64,000 nucleotides of DNA. Source: a virus. The DNA lies in the IMG/VR virus record IMGVR_UViG_3300023210_002753, positions 1-64,000 of that record; one strand, written 5' to 3'. Numbering within the stretch: the first letter of the stretch is position 1; each line of letters opens with the position of its first letter. Below are positions 22,690-30,746 of the stretch, in pieces. The notes below the pieces were generated by a model, which was not told where the DNA came from, ran no database searches, and saw nothing but the letters and a program-made list of their open reading frames with translations. A program made the translations under genes and the position numbers.

Positions 22690-24627
22690 ATGGCAAAAAA
22701 AACAATATTTCAACAGTTAGGAGACTTATTTGGTCCTGAGATAAGTCAGAAACAAAGTAAATCCAGATATTCATTAGGTAATGAAGAATTACTTAAAACA
22801 CAATCTAAAGAAGAATACGATCATAAAAAGTTGCAAATGCAACAAAATAAATATCTTTCTGATATGTGGTCTAAGGTTGATAATGAGATATATCAGCACT
22901 CGATATATTATGAAACTACACGATTAGCTTCATATGCAGATTTTGAAGGGATGGAATTTTTCCCAGAGATAGCAGCGGCATTAGACATTTTTATGGAAGA
23001 ATCTACAACTCAAAACGGGGAAGGTAGAATTTTAAACATATTTTCAGAAAGTAAAAGAGTTAAAAGAATATTACAAGACCTATTTTTTAATAGGTTAGAT
23101 ATACACACAAATTTACCTATGTGGGTAAGAAACACATGTAAATACGGTGACAATTTTTTATTTTTAAATATAGATGGTGAAGAAGGTATAACCAACGTAA
23201 AACAATTACCCAATATAGAAGTAAGTAGAAAAGAGAATGATGGGTTCGGTGAAAATTCTAGTCTTGAAACTGAGGATAAATTTAACCCAGTTAAATTTGT
23301 ATGGAGTAATAAGGATATAGAATTTAATGCTTGGCAAATAGCACATTTTAGATTATTGGGTGATGATAGGAGATTACCTTATGGTACGTCAGTATTAGAA
23401 AAAGCGAGAAGAATTTGGAAACAATTACTTCTATCTGAAGATGCAATGTTAATATATAGAGTAACTAGGGCACCAGAAAGAAGGATATTTAAAATATTTG
23501 TTGGTAATATCGATGAGGCAGATGTTCCAGCATATATTAATAAAATTGCAGATAACTTTAAAAGAAGTCCAGTTATAGATCAAAAAACAGGTCAAATAGA
23601 TACTAGATATAATCAAATGGCTCAAGATCAGGATTATTTTATACCTGTTAGAGACCCTAACGCCCCTAGCCCCATAGATACTCTTCCTGGTGCAACTAAC
23701 TTATCAGAAATTGCAGATATACAATACCTACAGAAAAAATTGTTTACAGCTCTTAGAGTACCTAAACCATTTTTGGGTTTCGAGGAGGTGACTGGTGAAG
23801 GTAAAAATTTAGCACTACAAGATATTAGATTTTCAAGGACAATAAATAGAGTACAACAATCGATAATACAAGAATTAAATAAAATCGCAATTATTCATTT
23901 ATATGTTTTAGGATTAGAAGATGAATTAGAAAACTTTACGTTGTCACTTAACAACCCTTCTACTCAAGCGGATATGTTAAAAACTGAACAAACTCAATTG
24001 AAGGTAACTCTTTATAAGGATGCAGTATCAGATGCAGGTAACGGTTTTGGTGCGTATTCTATGACTAGAGCTAAAAGAGATATTTTAGGGATGAGTGAAG
24101 AAGAAATAAGAAATGATTTAGAACAACAAAGAATGGAAAAAGCTGCATCTGCAGAAATGGAACAAACTTCTACTATAATTAAGAAGACTGGTATATTTGA
24201 TAGGGTAGATACTTTATATGGTGAATTCGGTACAACACCAACTAACGCAGCTGGTGAAGAAGGTGGTGATGACATGTCCGGTGGAGATGAATCATTCGGT
24301 GGTGGGTCAGACTTTGGTGGTGGCGGGTCAGACTTTGGTGCTGAAATGGAAGGTGGTGCAACCGCAGAAGCGGGAGCTGAAGCTGGTGCAGCAGAAGCAC
24401 CGGTAGAATCTACAAATAAGAAAGGTGATTTAATAGTAGAGGAAAATAAATCCAAACTAACTAATAAAACCAAAAAATATCAAAACATTTATTTAAAAAG
24501 ATTAATTGAGAGTATAGATAACGATCAAAACATAATTAATGTGGATAATGGTGTAGAAAGCATAAATTCTAAGATCGAACAAATGTCAAAAGAGATAGAT
24601 GGTTTAATACGAGACGAAGAAAAATAG
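22690..24627 (+). CDS. Portal protein (T4 gp20-like)
   Basis: 645 residues, longer than T4 gp20 (524). The core has the gp20-type sequence LASYADFEGMEFFPEIAAAL, the IAHFRLLGDDRRLPYG segment, LYRVTRAPERRIFKI-like text (here IYRVTRAPERRIFKIF), and FTALRVPKPFLGF. It forms the dodecameric ring at one head vertex and initiates head assembly. The extra length is a Gly/Ala/Glu-rich low-complexity C-terminal part (~510-585) followed by a helical end. The low-complexity part includes two 16-bp direct repeats. Confidence 0.93.
   Translation: MAKKTIFQQLGDLFGPEISQKQSKSRYSLGNEELLKTQSKEEYDHKKLQMQQNKYLSDMWSKVDNEIYQHSIYYETTRLASYADFEGMEFFPEIAAALDIFMEESTTQNGEGRILNIFSESKRVKRILQDLFFNRLDIHTNLPMWVRNTCKYGDNFLFLNIDGEEGITNVKQLPNIEVSRKENDGFGENSSLETEDKFNPVKFVWSNKDIEFNAWQIAHFRLLGDDRRLPYGTSVLEKARRIWKQLLLSEDAMLIYRVTRAPERRIFKIFVGNIDEADVPAYINKIADNFKRSPVIDQKTGQIDTRYNQMAQDQDYFIPVRDPNAPSPIDTLPGATNLSEIADIQYLQKKLFTALRVPKPFLGFEEVTGEGKNLALQDIRFSRTINRVQQSIIQELNKIAIIHLYVLGLEDELENFTLSLNNPSTQADMLKTEQTQLKVTLYKDAVSDAGNGFGAYSMTRAKRDILGMSEEEIRNDLEQQRMEKAASAEMEQTSTIIKKTGIFDRVDTLYGEFGTTPTNAAGEEGGDDMSGGDESFGGGSDFGGGGSDFGAEMEGGATAEAGAEAGAAEAPVESTNKKGDLIVEENKSKLTNKTKKYQNIYLKRLIESIDNDQNIINVDNGVESINSKIEQMSKEIDGLIRDEEK
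24304..24340 (+). repeat. Two 16-bp direct repeats in the portal Gly-rich tail
   Basis: GGGTCAGACTTTGGTG at 24304-24319 and 24325-24340, encoding GSDFG twice. Confidence 0.8.
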
Positions 24628-24644
24628 ACCTTTTTATAAAATCT

Positions 24645-24656
24645 TAATATTTATTA
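24645..24656 (+). promoter_or_regulatory. Late-type promoter element
   Basis: TAATATTTATTA, 11 bases before ATG 24668. Confidence 0.55.
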
Positions 24657-24667
24657 ATAAAAAAAGT

Positions 24668-25441
24668 ATGAATAACTTTGGAAAAATAAAAGATACCTTT
24701 AACTTAATTCTAACAGAATCTATCATTAAAAAAGATAGTGAAGGTAAAAAATTATTTATTAGTTACTTGAAAGAACTAAAAGAAAACAAATCATTAAAAT
24801 CACAATTTTTACTATATAAGAATTTAAGTGATAAAAAATTTATTAATGAGTCTGATGCCAAATACTATATTAAAGAAAATATCGAACTATTAAAAAAATT
24901 AGATAAAAAAGAAATTAATAGTGGGTCAAAAAAATTAGTATCTTTATTAGAGGGTAAAGAATTAGTTAAAGAAAATATAGAATTATATAACCATATTAAT
25001 GTATTAGTAGAAACTAAAAAAACAGCTTCCTCTATAGATAAAATTCAAGAGTCAATTAATTTCATCACAAGAAAGATGATGGAAGTAGATGAAGAAGAAG
25101 TTGAACAATATGAATCTCTAAATTTACCACCTAGTGTATTAACTAAATTGGCAATTAATAGATTTAATTTAAAATATTCAGATATTACAGAAAGTGAAAA
25201 AAAAATAATCAAATCAGTTTTAAACGGCACAGATGAAAACAAAGAAGATGTGTACGTAAACCTTAAAAAAGAATGTATTGATTTAATCGATAGTAAATTA
25301 AATGAAAATACTGATTTGGATATGAAAGATAAGTTACTCAGAGTAAAAGACAAACTATTGAGTATGGCTTATAATCCAGATGAATATGTTGGTGACATCG
25401 ATAAGGTTTACCAACTTAAACAATCAGTGGCCACTGATTAG
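24668..25441 (+). CDS. Probable prohead core protein
   Basis: 257 residues, highly charged and helical (Lys+Glu rich), with leader MNNFGKIKDTFNLILTE|S containing L-T-E at 15-17. Further (L/I)-x-E sites occur in the body (L-K-E, L-L-E, I-T-E, L-N-E), as expected for a core protein degraded by the prohead protease. It lies between portal and protease genes, where T4 has core genes 67 and 68. Homology to those cannot be shown by eye, so the role rests on position and composition. Confidence 0.7.
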   Translation: MNNFGKIKDTFNLILTESIIKKDSEGKKLFISYLKELKENKSLKSQFLLYKNLSDKKFINESDAKYYIKENIELLKKLDKKEINSGSKKLVSLLEGKELVKENIELYNHINVLVETKKTASSIDKIQESINFITRKMMEVDEEEVEQYESLNLPPSVLTKLAINRFNLKYSDITESEKKIIKSVLNGTDENKEDVYVNLKKECIDLIDSKLNENTDLDMKDKLLRVKDKLLSMAYNPDEYVGDIDKVYQLKQSVATD

Positions 25442-25471
25442 AACCAATAACAATTATATAAAAACGTGATT

Positions 25472-25873
25472 ATGAAACAATTAATTTTAATGTTTGCGCT
25501 ATTTGTTTGTTCTTTTGCAGGTTTTTCTCAAGAAAAGGGATCAACTCAATTAAGTACTTTATCAATATCTTCAACAGAAAATGTTATTAATGTTTCCTCT
25601 CCTAGTATTACTCATTTTTTCTTTGAAAATGTGGGAATTACTTTAGGTATGGCAAACTTTGATGATATCAATGTTGGTGCGAGGTATTATGTTAAAGATA
25701 ACAATTTTGCATTCGCTGGTTATGGTACCAGTTCAGAATCTTTTGATTTAGGTCTAGGTAAGACCTATAAATGGAAAGATCATGTAAACATAGAACCAAG
25801 ATTAACCCTTTCGGATGTTTTAAACGATGAAAGAAATCTAGGTCTAAGTATACATTTAAACTTAGTATTTTAA
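25472..25873 (+). CDS. Small outer-membrane beta-barrel-like protein with signal peptide
   Basis: 133 residues from ATG 25472 (a GTG six bases upstream is in frame but less likely). Signal peptide MKQLILMFALFVCSFAGFSQ, then alternating hydrophobic strands with G-A-R-Y-Y-V, F-A-F-A-G-Y-G and a C-terminal L-N-L-V-F; a final Phe is typical of outer membrane proteins recognised by BAM. Its place inside the head operon is unexpected. It could change the host surface (for example block superinfection) or help lysis; both are guesses. Confidence 0.7.
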   Translation: MKQLILMFALFVCSFAGFSQEKGSTQLSTLSISSTENVINVSSPSITHFFFENVGITLGMANFDDINVGARYYVKDNNFAFAGYGTSSESFDLGLGKTYKWKDHVNIEPRLTLSDVLNDERNLGLSIHLNLVF

Positions 25874-25901
25874 CCAATAACAAAAATTAAAAAACAAAAT
25901 T

Positions 25902-26126
25902 ATGGAAAAGATATTTGGAAGTATCAAAACATTTTTCTCTGGAGTTACGGATCTCTTAATGACATTCTTAACTGTAGGTATCTTAGTACAAGTACTCTTC
26001 GGTGAAGCAGTATTTGGAATGGATGTAGTAGGTAATGTTACCGCTCTAATTGAATCTTTAGGAAACTCAGGATTCGTTGGACTGTTAGCAGTTGTCTTAC
26101 TAGTGAAATTGTTAGATAAAAAATAG
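25902..26126 (+). CDS. Small two-helix membrane protein (holin-like candidate)
   Basis: 74 residues with two hydrophobic helices (LLMTFLTVGILVQVLFGEAV and FVGLLAVVLLVKLL) and a basic end LLDKK. Size and topology fit a class II holin or small membrane anchor. It lies 28 bases after the barrel protein gene and ends before a terminator, so the two likely form an envelope-directed pair. No endolysin gene is adjacent. Confidence 0.65.
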   Translation: MEKIFGSIKTFFSGVTDLLMTFLTVGILVQVLFGEAVFGMDVVGNVTALIESLGNSGFVGLLAVVLLVKLLDKK

Positions 26127-26154
26127 GTATATTTCAAAATAAACCAATGAGATT

Positions 26155-26181
26155 AAACCCACCCAATAAGGTGGGTTTTTT
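26155..26181 (+). terminator. Rho-independent terminator
   Basis: AAACCCACC and GGTGGGTTT form a 9-bp stem with a 6-base loop, followed by more T residues; 28 bases after the membrane protein stop. Confidence 0.88.
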
Positions 26182-26197
26182 CGTGGTTGACAAACCT

Positions 26198-26210
26198 ATA
26201 TATATTTAGT
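26198..26210 (+). promoter_or_regulatory. Weak late-type element
   Basis: TATATATTTAGTA, one base off the usual TTTATTA, 40 bases before ATG 26251 and right after the terminator. Confidence 0.35.
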
Positions 26211-26250
26211 ATATTTTAATCATAAATAACATAAAAATAAAATATTATGA

Positions 26251-26691
26251 ATGAAAAAAAGAGGAAAAGAAATAACTTTAGATGTAGATTCAAGTTATAA
26301 AGTAAGATTAGGTACGGTTGACAATAAAAACCCAAAGAGTATATACATTAGTTTATGTGCTTGGGGTGAGCCAATGAAAGAAACAGAAAATATAAATTAT
26401 AATAGCGTAATAAGTAATTTAAGAAAACAAATAAAACATAATATAAATTCTACTATAGATGTAAATGACTTTCACACCGATAAATATATTGTAGATTTAG
26501 ATATGAGATCTTCAGGTATAAGTGATGGTAAAAGAAGTTTTATGTCATGTGAAATAACACTATTTCAAAAAAACAATATATCAGTTACTAAACCAAAGAT
26601 GATAAACACCGCAACTGACATCGTAAAAAATGTGATAGGTAGTTGTTTAGAAAAGCAAGAACATTTTACTTTTTATAAAACTAAAAAATAA
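26251..26691 (+). CDS. Hypothetical late protein (146 aa)
   Basis: Alpha/beta-looking soluble protein without leader or known motif (DVDSSYKVRLGTVDNKNPKS start, then a strand-rich core). An ATG at 26247 is out of frame and overlaps the true start. Flanked by core and protease genes, so a head or connector role is plausible; not identified. Confidence 0.65.
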   Translation: MKKRGKEITLDVDSSYKVRLGTVDNKNPKSIYISLCAWGEPMKETENINYNSVISNLRKQIKHNINSTIDVNDFHTDKYIVDLDMRSSGISDGKRSFMSCEITLFQKNNISVTKPKMINTATDIVKNVIGSCLEKQEHFTFYKTKK

Positions 26692-26708
26692 AGTTTTTCT
26701 TAACATAG

Positions 26709-26720
26709 ATATATTTATTA
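26709..26720 (+). promoter_or_regulatory. Late-type promoter element
   Basis: ATATATTTATTA, 15 bases before the protease ATG at 26736; no TTTG at the -33 position. Confidence 0.55.
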
Positions 26721-26735
26721 GTAAAGTATGTCACT

Positions 26736-27428
26736 ATGTTAGAAATATTAAAGAGTAATGAAGTAAATAAAAAAGGTATTCTTGTAGAATACGATTCAGG
26801 ATACATCTCTCCAAAAGATAATAAACATTTTATTAATGAGGTAAATAAATTAACCAAGGGTGGAACAATAGTTGAAACTCCTTTGGTTGTTTATGCTGTA
26901 ATGCAGAAATATGGTGTTGAGAATAAGAACGAAAGGATATACCCTGAAAATATTTTAAGAAGAGAAGCAGAAAACTACCTTAAACTAATTAACGAAAGAA
27001 GAGCAATGGGTGAGGCAGATCACCCGGAGAGTTCAATAGTATCGATAAGTAGGATTTCACATAATGTCACAGAATTATGGTGGGAGGGAAATGTCCTAAT
27101 GGGGAAATTAGAAATTATAATGTCACCAGGATTTGTCAACCAAGGGATTATTTCTTGTGAAGGAGATTTAGTTGCTAATTTACTACGTAATAATTTAAAG
27201 ATGGGTGTATCTTCTAGAGGTGTAGGTTCCCTGGAGAAGGAGCATGGTAAAAATATAGTTCAAGATGACTTTGAATTAATATGTTGGGATGTGGTAACAT
27301 CACCGTCAACTCCCGGTTCTTGGATATATAATAGAGAACCAAGTAAGGAAGAACAAATGGCAGAATCTAAAGATAATTCTGATAAGAATTTACTTATTGG
27401 TTCTTTAGATGATTTTTTATGTGACTAA
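26736..27428 (+). CDS. Prohead core protease (T4 gp21-like serine protease)
   Basis: 230 residues (T4 gp21 is 212). The herpes/T4-type prohead protease pattern is present: N-x-R-I-Y-P near 65-70, catalytic His96 in G-E-A-D-H-P-E, and catalytic Ser in G-V-S-S-R-G-V-G at 157-164, with W-D-V-V-T-S-P-S after it. The T4 enzyme cuts scaffold, capsid and internal proteins after (L/I)-x-E and then destroys itself. This protein is the expected processor of the leader sites noted across the window. It lies directly upstream of scaffold and capsid genes, as in T4. Confidence 0.93.
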   Translation: MLEILKSNEVNKKGILVEYDSGYISPKDNKHFINEVNKLTKGGTIVETPLVVYAVMQKYGVENKNERIYPENILRREAENYLKLINERRAMGEADHPESSIVSISRISHNVTELWWEGNVLMGKLEIIMSPGFVNQGIISCEGDLVANLLRNNLKMGVSSRGVGSLEKEHGKNIVQDDFELICWDVVTSPSTPGSWIYNREPSKEEQMAESKDNSDKNLLIGSLDDFLCD

Positions 27429-27460
27429 AATACCACAAAAATCATACTTTTCTAATTTTC

Positions 27461-27473
27461 TATATATTTATTA
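27461..27473 (+). promoter_or_regulatory. Late-type promoter element for scaffold and capsid genes
   Basis: TATATATTTATTA, 66 bases before the scaffold ATG. No other element is seen before the capsid gene, so the two genes are probably transcribed together from here. Confidence 0.55.
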
Positions 27474-27539
27474 AAAAACATGGTACATTAGTGCCAAAAT
27501 AAAATATTCTAATAATATAAAATAAACAAAAAGAATTAA

Positions 27540-28868
27540 ATGGCTACAAAAAGAAAATCAATCATCGAAGAGGCTTTGCTAGAAGCTAAGTCTTTAGAGG
27601 ATGCCTTAAAAGCCAATACGAAAGAAATACTTGCCACTCATATGAAGCAAGAAATTGAGAGTATCGTAGAGTCGTCTCTGAAAGAAGAAGACGAAGAATT
27701 TGAAATCGATATAGAAGGGTCCGATGAAAATGAGGATGGAATGTCAGTTGACGATGTTGTAACTGGAGATGATTCTGAAGAACTAATTAATTTAGATGCA
27801 TTTACTGCAGATGAAGAAGGTGACGCAGAATTGGAATTAGATCTTGATCTTGATTTACCTGATGACGGTGAAGAGTCAGATATTGATGTTTTGGAATTAC
27901 CTATGGATTTATTAGGTGGTGATGAAATAGATTTAACTGGTGCACCCGATGATGAAGTACTTAAAGTTTTCAAAGCAATGAGCGATGATGACGAAGTAGA
28001 AGTAATCAAAGATGAATGTGGAATTCACTTAACAGATAACGAAACAGGTGCTGAGTATTACATTAAGGAAAGTATGGAAGAACTGGATGGAATGGCAGAA
28101 GGTTGTGATGACTCTTTGGAAGAAGGTTGTGAAGAATTGGAAGAAGAAACCATTTATGAAATAGAAATGGATGATCAAGGATACGATGATAAAGAAGATG
28201 AATCTTTAGGTATGAGGACCGGTAAGGAACTTGAAGAAGAAGAATCATATTCAGATCGTAGAGAAGATTCTTACGGAAAATGGGGGGATCGTGACGATGA
28301 ATCTTTGGAAGAAGATCATACACTTGCTAGGACTAAAGGATACCAAAGAAAAGGTGGACATAGAAATAGGCAAGAAGAATCTCGTAAACCACGTAAACCA
28401 ATCTCTGAAAGGAGAAATTCACGTAAACCAATCTCTGAAAGGAGAAAAACACCTAAGAATGTAAGCAAAGTAGCTGACTCTAAAATAATGAAAGAATACA
28501 AAGAACTTAAGAGTAAAAATGAAGAATACAAAGGAGCTCTTAACGTATTCAAAGATAAACTTAATGAAGTTGCTTTATTCAATACAAATTTAGCATACGT
28601 AAATAGATTGTTTACTGAACACTCTACCACTAAAAAAGAAAAAATGAGCATCTTAAAGAGGTTCGATGAAGCTGATAGTGTTAAAGGTTCTAAATCTATT
28701 TATAAAACTATTAAATCAGAATTGGATCGTAAATCACCAATTACTGAATCAGTAGAGAAGAAAGTAAACAGAACTGTTAAGTCATCGGCTTCAGATTTAA
28801 ACGAATCTACAGCATATGTAGATCCACAAATCGTAGCGATTAAAGATTTAATGAAAAGGATATCATAA
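27540..28868 (+). CDS. Prohead scaffold protein (T4 gp22-like)
   Basis: 442 residues, extremely acidic in the first 250 (Asp/Glu runs), then basic and helical. Start contains I-E-E and L-L-E (residues 9-15). Many internal (L/I)-x-E sites are present, including a duplicated R-K-P-I-S-E-R-R (285-302) and D-L-N-E-S-T-A near the C-terminus. T4 gp22 is the core scaffold, cut to small peptides during maturation. Position between protease and major capsid genes supports this. Sequence homology to gp22 is not obvious, as is common for scaffolds. Confidence 0.85.
   Translation: MATKRKSIIEEALLEAKSLEDALKANTKEILATHMKQEIESIVESSLKEEDEEFEIDIEGSDENEDGMSVDDVVTGDDSEELINLDAFTADEEGDAELELDLDLDLPDDGEESDIDVLELPMDLLGGDEIDLTGAPDDEVLKVFKAMSDDDEVEVIKDECGIHLTDNETGAEYYIKESMEELDGMAEGCDDSLEEGCEELEEETIYEIEMDDQGYDDKEDESLGMRTGKELEEEESYSDRREDSYGKWGDRDDESLEEDHTLARTKGYQRKGGHRNRQEESRKPRKPISERRNSRKPISERRKTPKNVSKVADSKIMKEYKELKSKNEEYKGALNVFKDKLNEVALFNTNLAYVNRLFTEHSTTKKEKMSILKRFDEADSVKGSKSIYKTIKSELDRKSPITESVEKKVNRTVKSSASDLNESTAYVDPQIVAIKDLMKRIS
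28390..28447 (+). repeat. 28-bp direct repeat inside the scaffold gene
   Basis: Two perfect 28-base copies at 28390-28417 and 28420-28447, offset by 30 bases (ten codons); each encodes RKPISERR and so a candidate protease site. Confidence 0.9.
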
Positions 28869-28900
28869 TAATAATAATATAAATTAAAACTCAAAAAAAA

Positions 28901-30652
28901 ATGGGACATTTATTAAACTCAGGTGAAGTCGGAAATATCGGACTTGAACACTTGAAACAAATAAGATCTAAAACTATTTCGAAGTGGAACAAAATTGGTT
29001 TCCTAGAAGGTTTAAAAGGTCACGTAAGAGAGAACATTGCTCAGTTATATGAAAACCAAGCATCGGCTCTTTTAAACGAATCTACGAGTTCAAACTCATC
29101 AGGTTCATTCGAAACAGTTGTTTTTCCAATTGTAAGGAGAGTATTCTCTAAATTATTGGCTAATGACATCGTTTCAGTACAAGCTATGAATATGCCGATT
29201 GGTAAATTATTCTTCTTTGTACCGAAAACAACTGGTAGGAATCATGCAGCCTTAAACGGACCAGCATTGTCAAATCAGGAATGTGTATTTTCAGCTTGTG
29301 GTGGTAACACACTATCAGTATTTCAAGAAAAGAATCTTTATGATATCTTTTATAATGATGGATTATTTGATGCGTCTAAAGGACAATCAACACTATTTTC
29401 GGATGGTGGAATTGATCCAGTTATCTTAAGTGCAAACGGAGAATCCGTTTCAACAATATTTGCTGATCAACCTTTAGCGGCTGATGGTAGTATGAGAAAT
29501 TTAACTTTCTGTATTACTGGATTTACTGGTACAGGTGCTGGTAGAATGGTTGGTGCAGATGGTAATGAAATGGATACTGAGGCTTTCTTAGCTTCATTAC
29601 ACATAGTAAATGGTTCTGACCCAATTATGGCTGGTGACGGTAGTGGTAATGTAGTTATTGCAGCCAATGCTAACGTACCATTTAGATTAGTAGCACAAAA
29701 ATATGGAAAAGGTATTGTCGATTACGGTGATATTTGTACTCCAGCAGGTTGTTTACTAGTTGAAGTGGATCTTACAACACCAGCTTGTGTTAGTTGTAGT
29801 GCTAATACCTTCGATGGTTACATTGGTGGTAGTGACGCAACAACATCAGCGGCAACATTCAGTGTAAACTGGATGACATATGCATCTTTAGAATATGCAA
29901 CTGAAATGGGTGAGGTATCATTCGAACTTGATGAAGTTGTTGTTTCTGTAACAGAGAGAAAGTTGAGAGCAACTTGGTCTCCTGAACTAGCACAAGATGT
30001 TAGTGCATTCCATAACATTGATGCTGAAGCTGAATTAACGGCTTTATTATCTGAACAAGTAGCAGCTGAAATCGACAGAGAGATTCTTAGAGATTTAAGA
30101 GTAGGTGCAGCTTGGCAATTGAGATGGGATTACAATGGTTGGAAACGAACTGCTAGTGGTGGTTTCAACGCTTACACTCAAAAAGAGTGGAATCAAACGT
30201 TGATTACTAAAATTAATCAGTTATCAGCTCAAATTCATAAATCAACTCTAAGGGGTGGTGCTAACTTCGTAGTAGTATCTTCTGAGATATCAGCTATTTT
30301 TGATGACTTAGAATACTTCCACGTATCAAATGCGGCTCCAGAGCAAGATCAATACAACATGGGTATTGAGAAAGTAGGTTCATTAGGAGGACGTTACACA
30401 GTGTATCGTGACCCTTACGCACCAGCTAACTCAATAATTGTTGGACATAAAGGAAAATCGTTATTGGATACTGGGTACATTTATGCACCTTACGTACCAT
30501 TACAATTGACTCCAACGTTACAAAACCCATTCAACTTCGCACCAACGAAGGGGATAATGACAAGATACGCTAAGAAAATGGTTAATAACCGTTTCTACGG
30601 AGCGTTGACTGTTGATGGTGTTGTTACATTTGACATCAATGAGTTGAGATAG
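28901..30652 (+). CDS. Major capsid protein (T4 gp23-like)
   Basis: 583 residues (T4 gp23 is 521). N-terminus parallels gp23: W-N-K-I-G-F-L-E-G, then I-A-Q-L-Y-E-N-Q, and a predicted propeptide cleavage after L-N-E at 58-60 followed by S-T-S. The next segment V-V-F-P-I-V-R-R-V-F ... D-I-V-S-V-Q-A-M-N-M-P-I-G-K matches the gp23 region after its cleavage site. The C-terminal part includes G-R-Y-T-V-Y-R-D-P-Y. HK97-fold shell protein. Codons here look more balanced than in accessory genes, as expected for a highly expressed protein. Followed by a strong terminator. Confidence 0.95.
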   Translation: MGHLLNSGEVGNIGLEHLKQIRSKTISKWNKIGFLEGLKGHVRENIAQLYENQASALLNESTSSNSSGSFETVVFPIVRRVFSKLLANDIVSVQAMNMPIGKLFFFVPKTTGRNHAALNGPALSNQECVFSACGGNTLSVFQEKNLYDIFYNDGLFDASKGQSTLFSDGGIDPVILSANGESVSTIFADQPLAADGSMRNLTFCITGFTGTGAGRMVGADGNEMDTEAFLASLHIVNGSDPIMAGDGSGNVVIAANANVPFRLVAQKYGKGIVDYGDICTPAGCLLVEVDLTTPACVSCSANTFDGYIGGSDATTSAATFSVNWMTYASLEYATEMGEVSFELDEVVVSVTERKLRATWSPELAQDVSAFHNIDAEAELTALLSEQVAAEIDREILRDLRVGAAWQLRWDYNGWKRTASGGFNAYTQKEWNQTLITKINQLSAQIHKSTLRGGANFVVVSSEISAIFDDLEYFHVSNAAPEQDQYNMGIEKVGSLGGRYTVYRDPYAPANSIIVGHKGKSLLDTGYIYAPYVPLQLTPTLQNPFNFAPTKGIMTRYAKKMVNNRFYGALTVDGVVTFDINELR

Positions 30653-30677
30653 TCTTAGTTAGATTATAAGTAACTTT

Positions 30678-30710
30678 AAAAGGGGTGGATTTATTTCTAC
30701 CCCTTTTTTT
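30678..30710 (+). terminator. Rho-independent terminator after the capsid gene
   Basis: AAAAGGGGT and ACCCCTTTT form a 9-bp stem with a 12-base loop and a T run; 25 bases after the stop. Confidence 0.88.
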
Positions 30711-30719
30711 GTTTTATAA

Positions 30720-30730
30720 GATATTTATTA
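30720..30730 (+). promoter_or_regulatory. Late-type promoter element
   Basis: GATATTTATTA immediately after the capsid terminator, 16 bases before ATG 30747. Confidence 0.55.
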
Positions 30731-30746
30731 TTAAATTAGAACCAAT

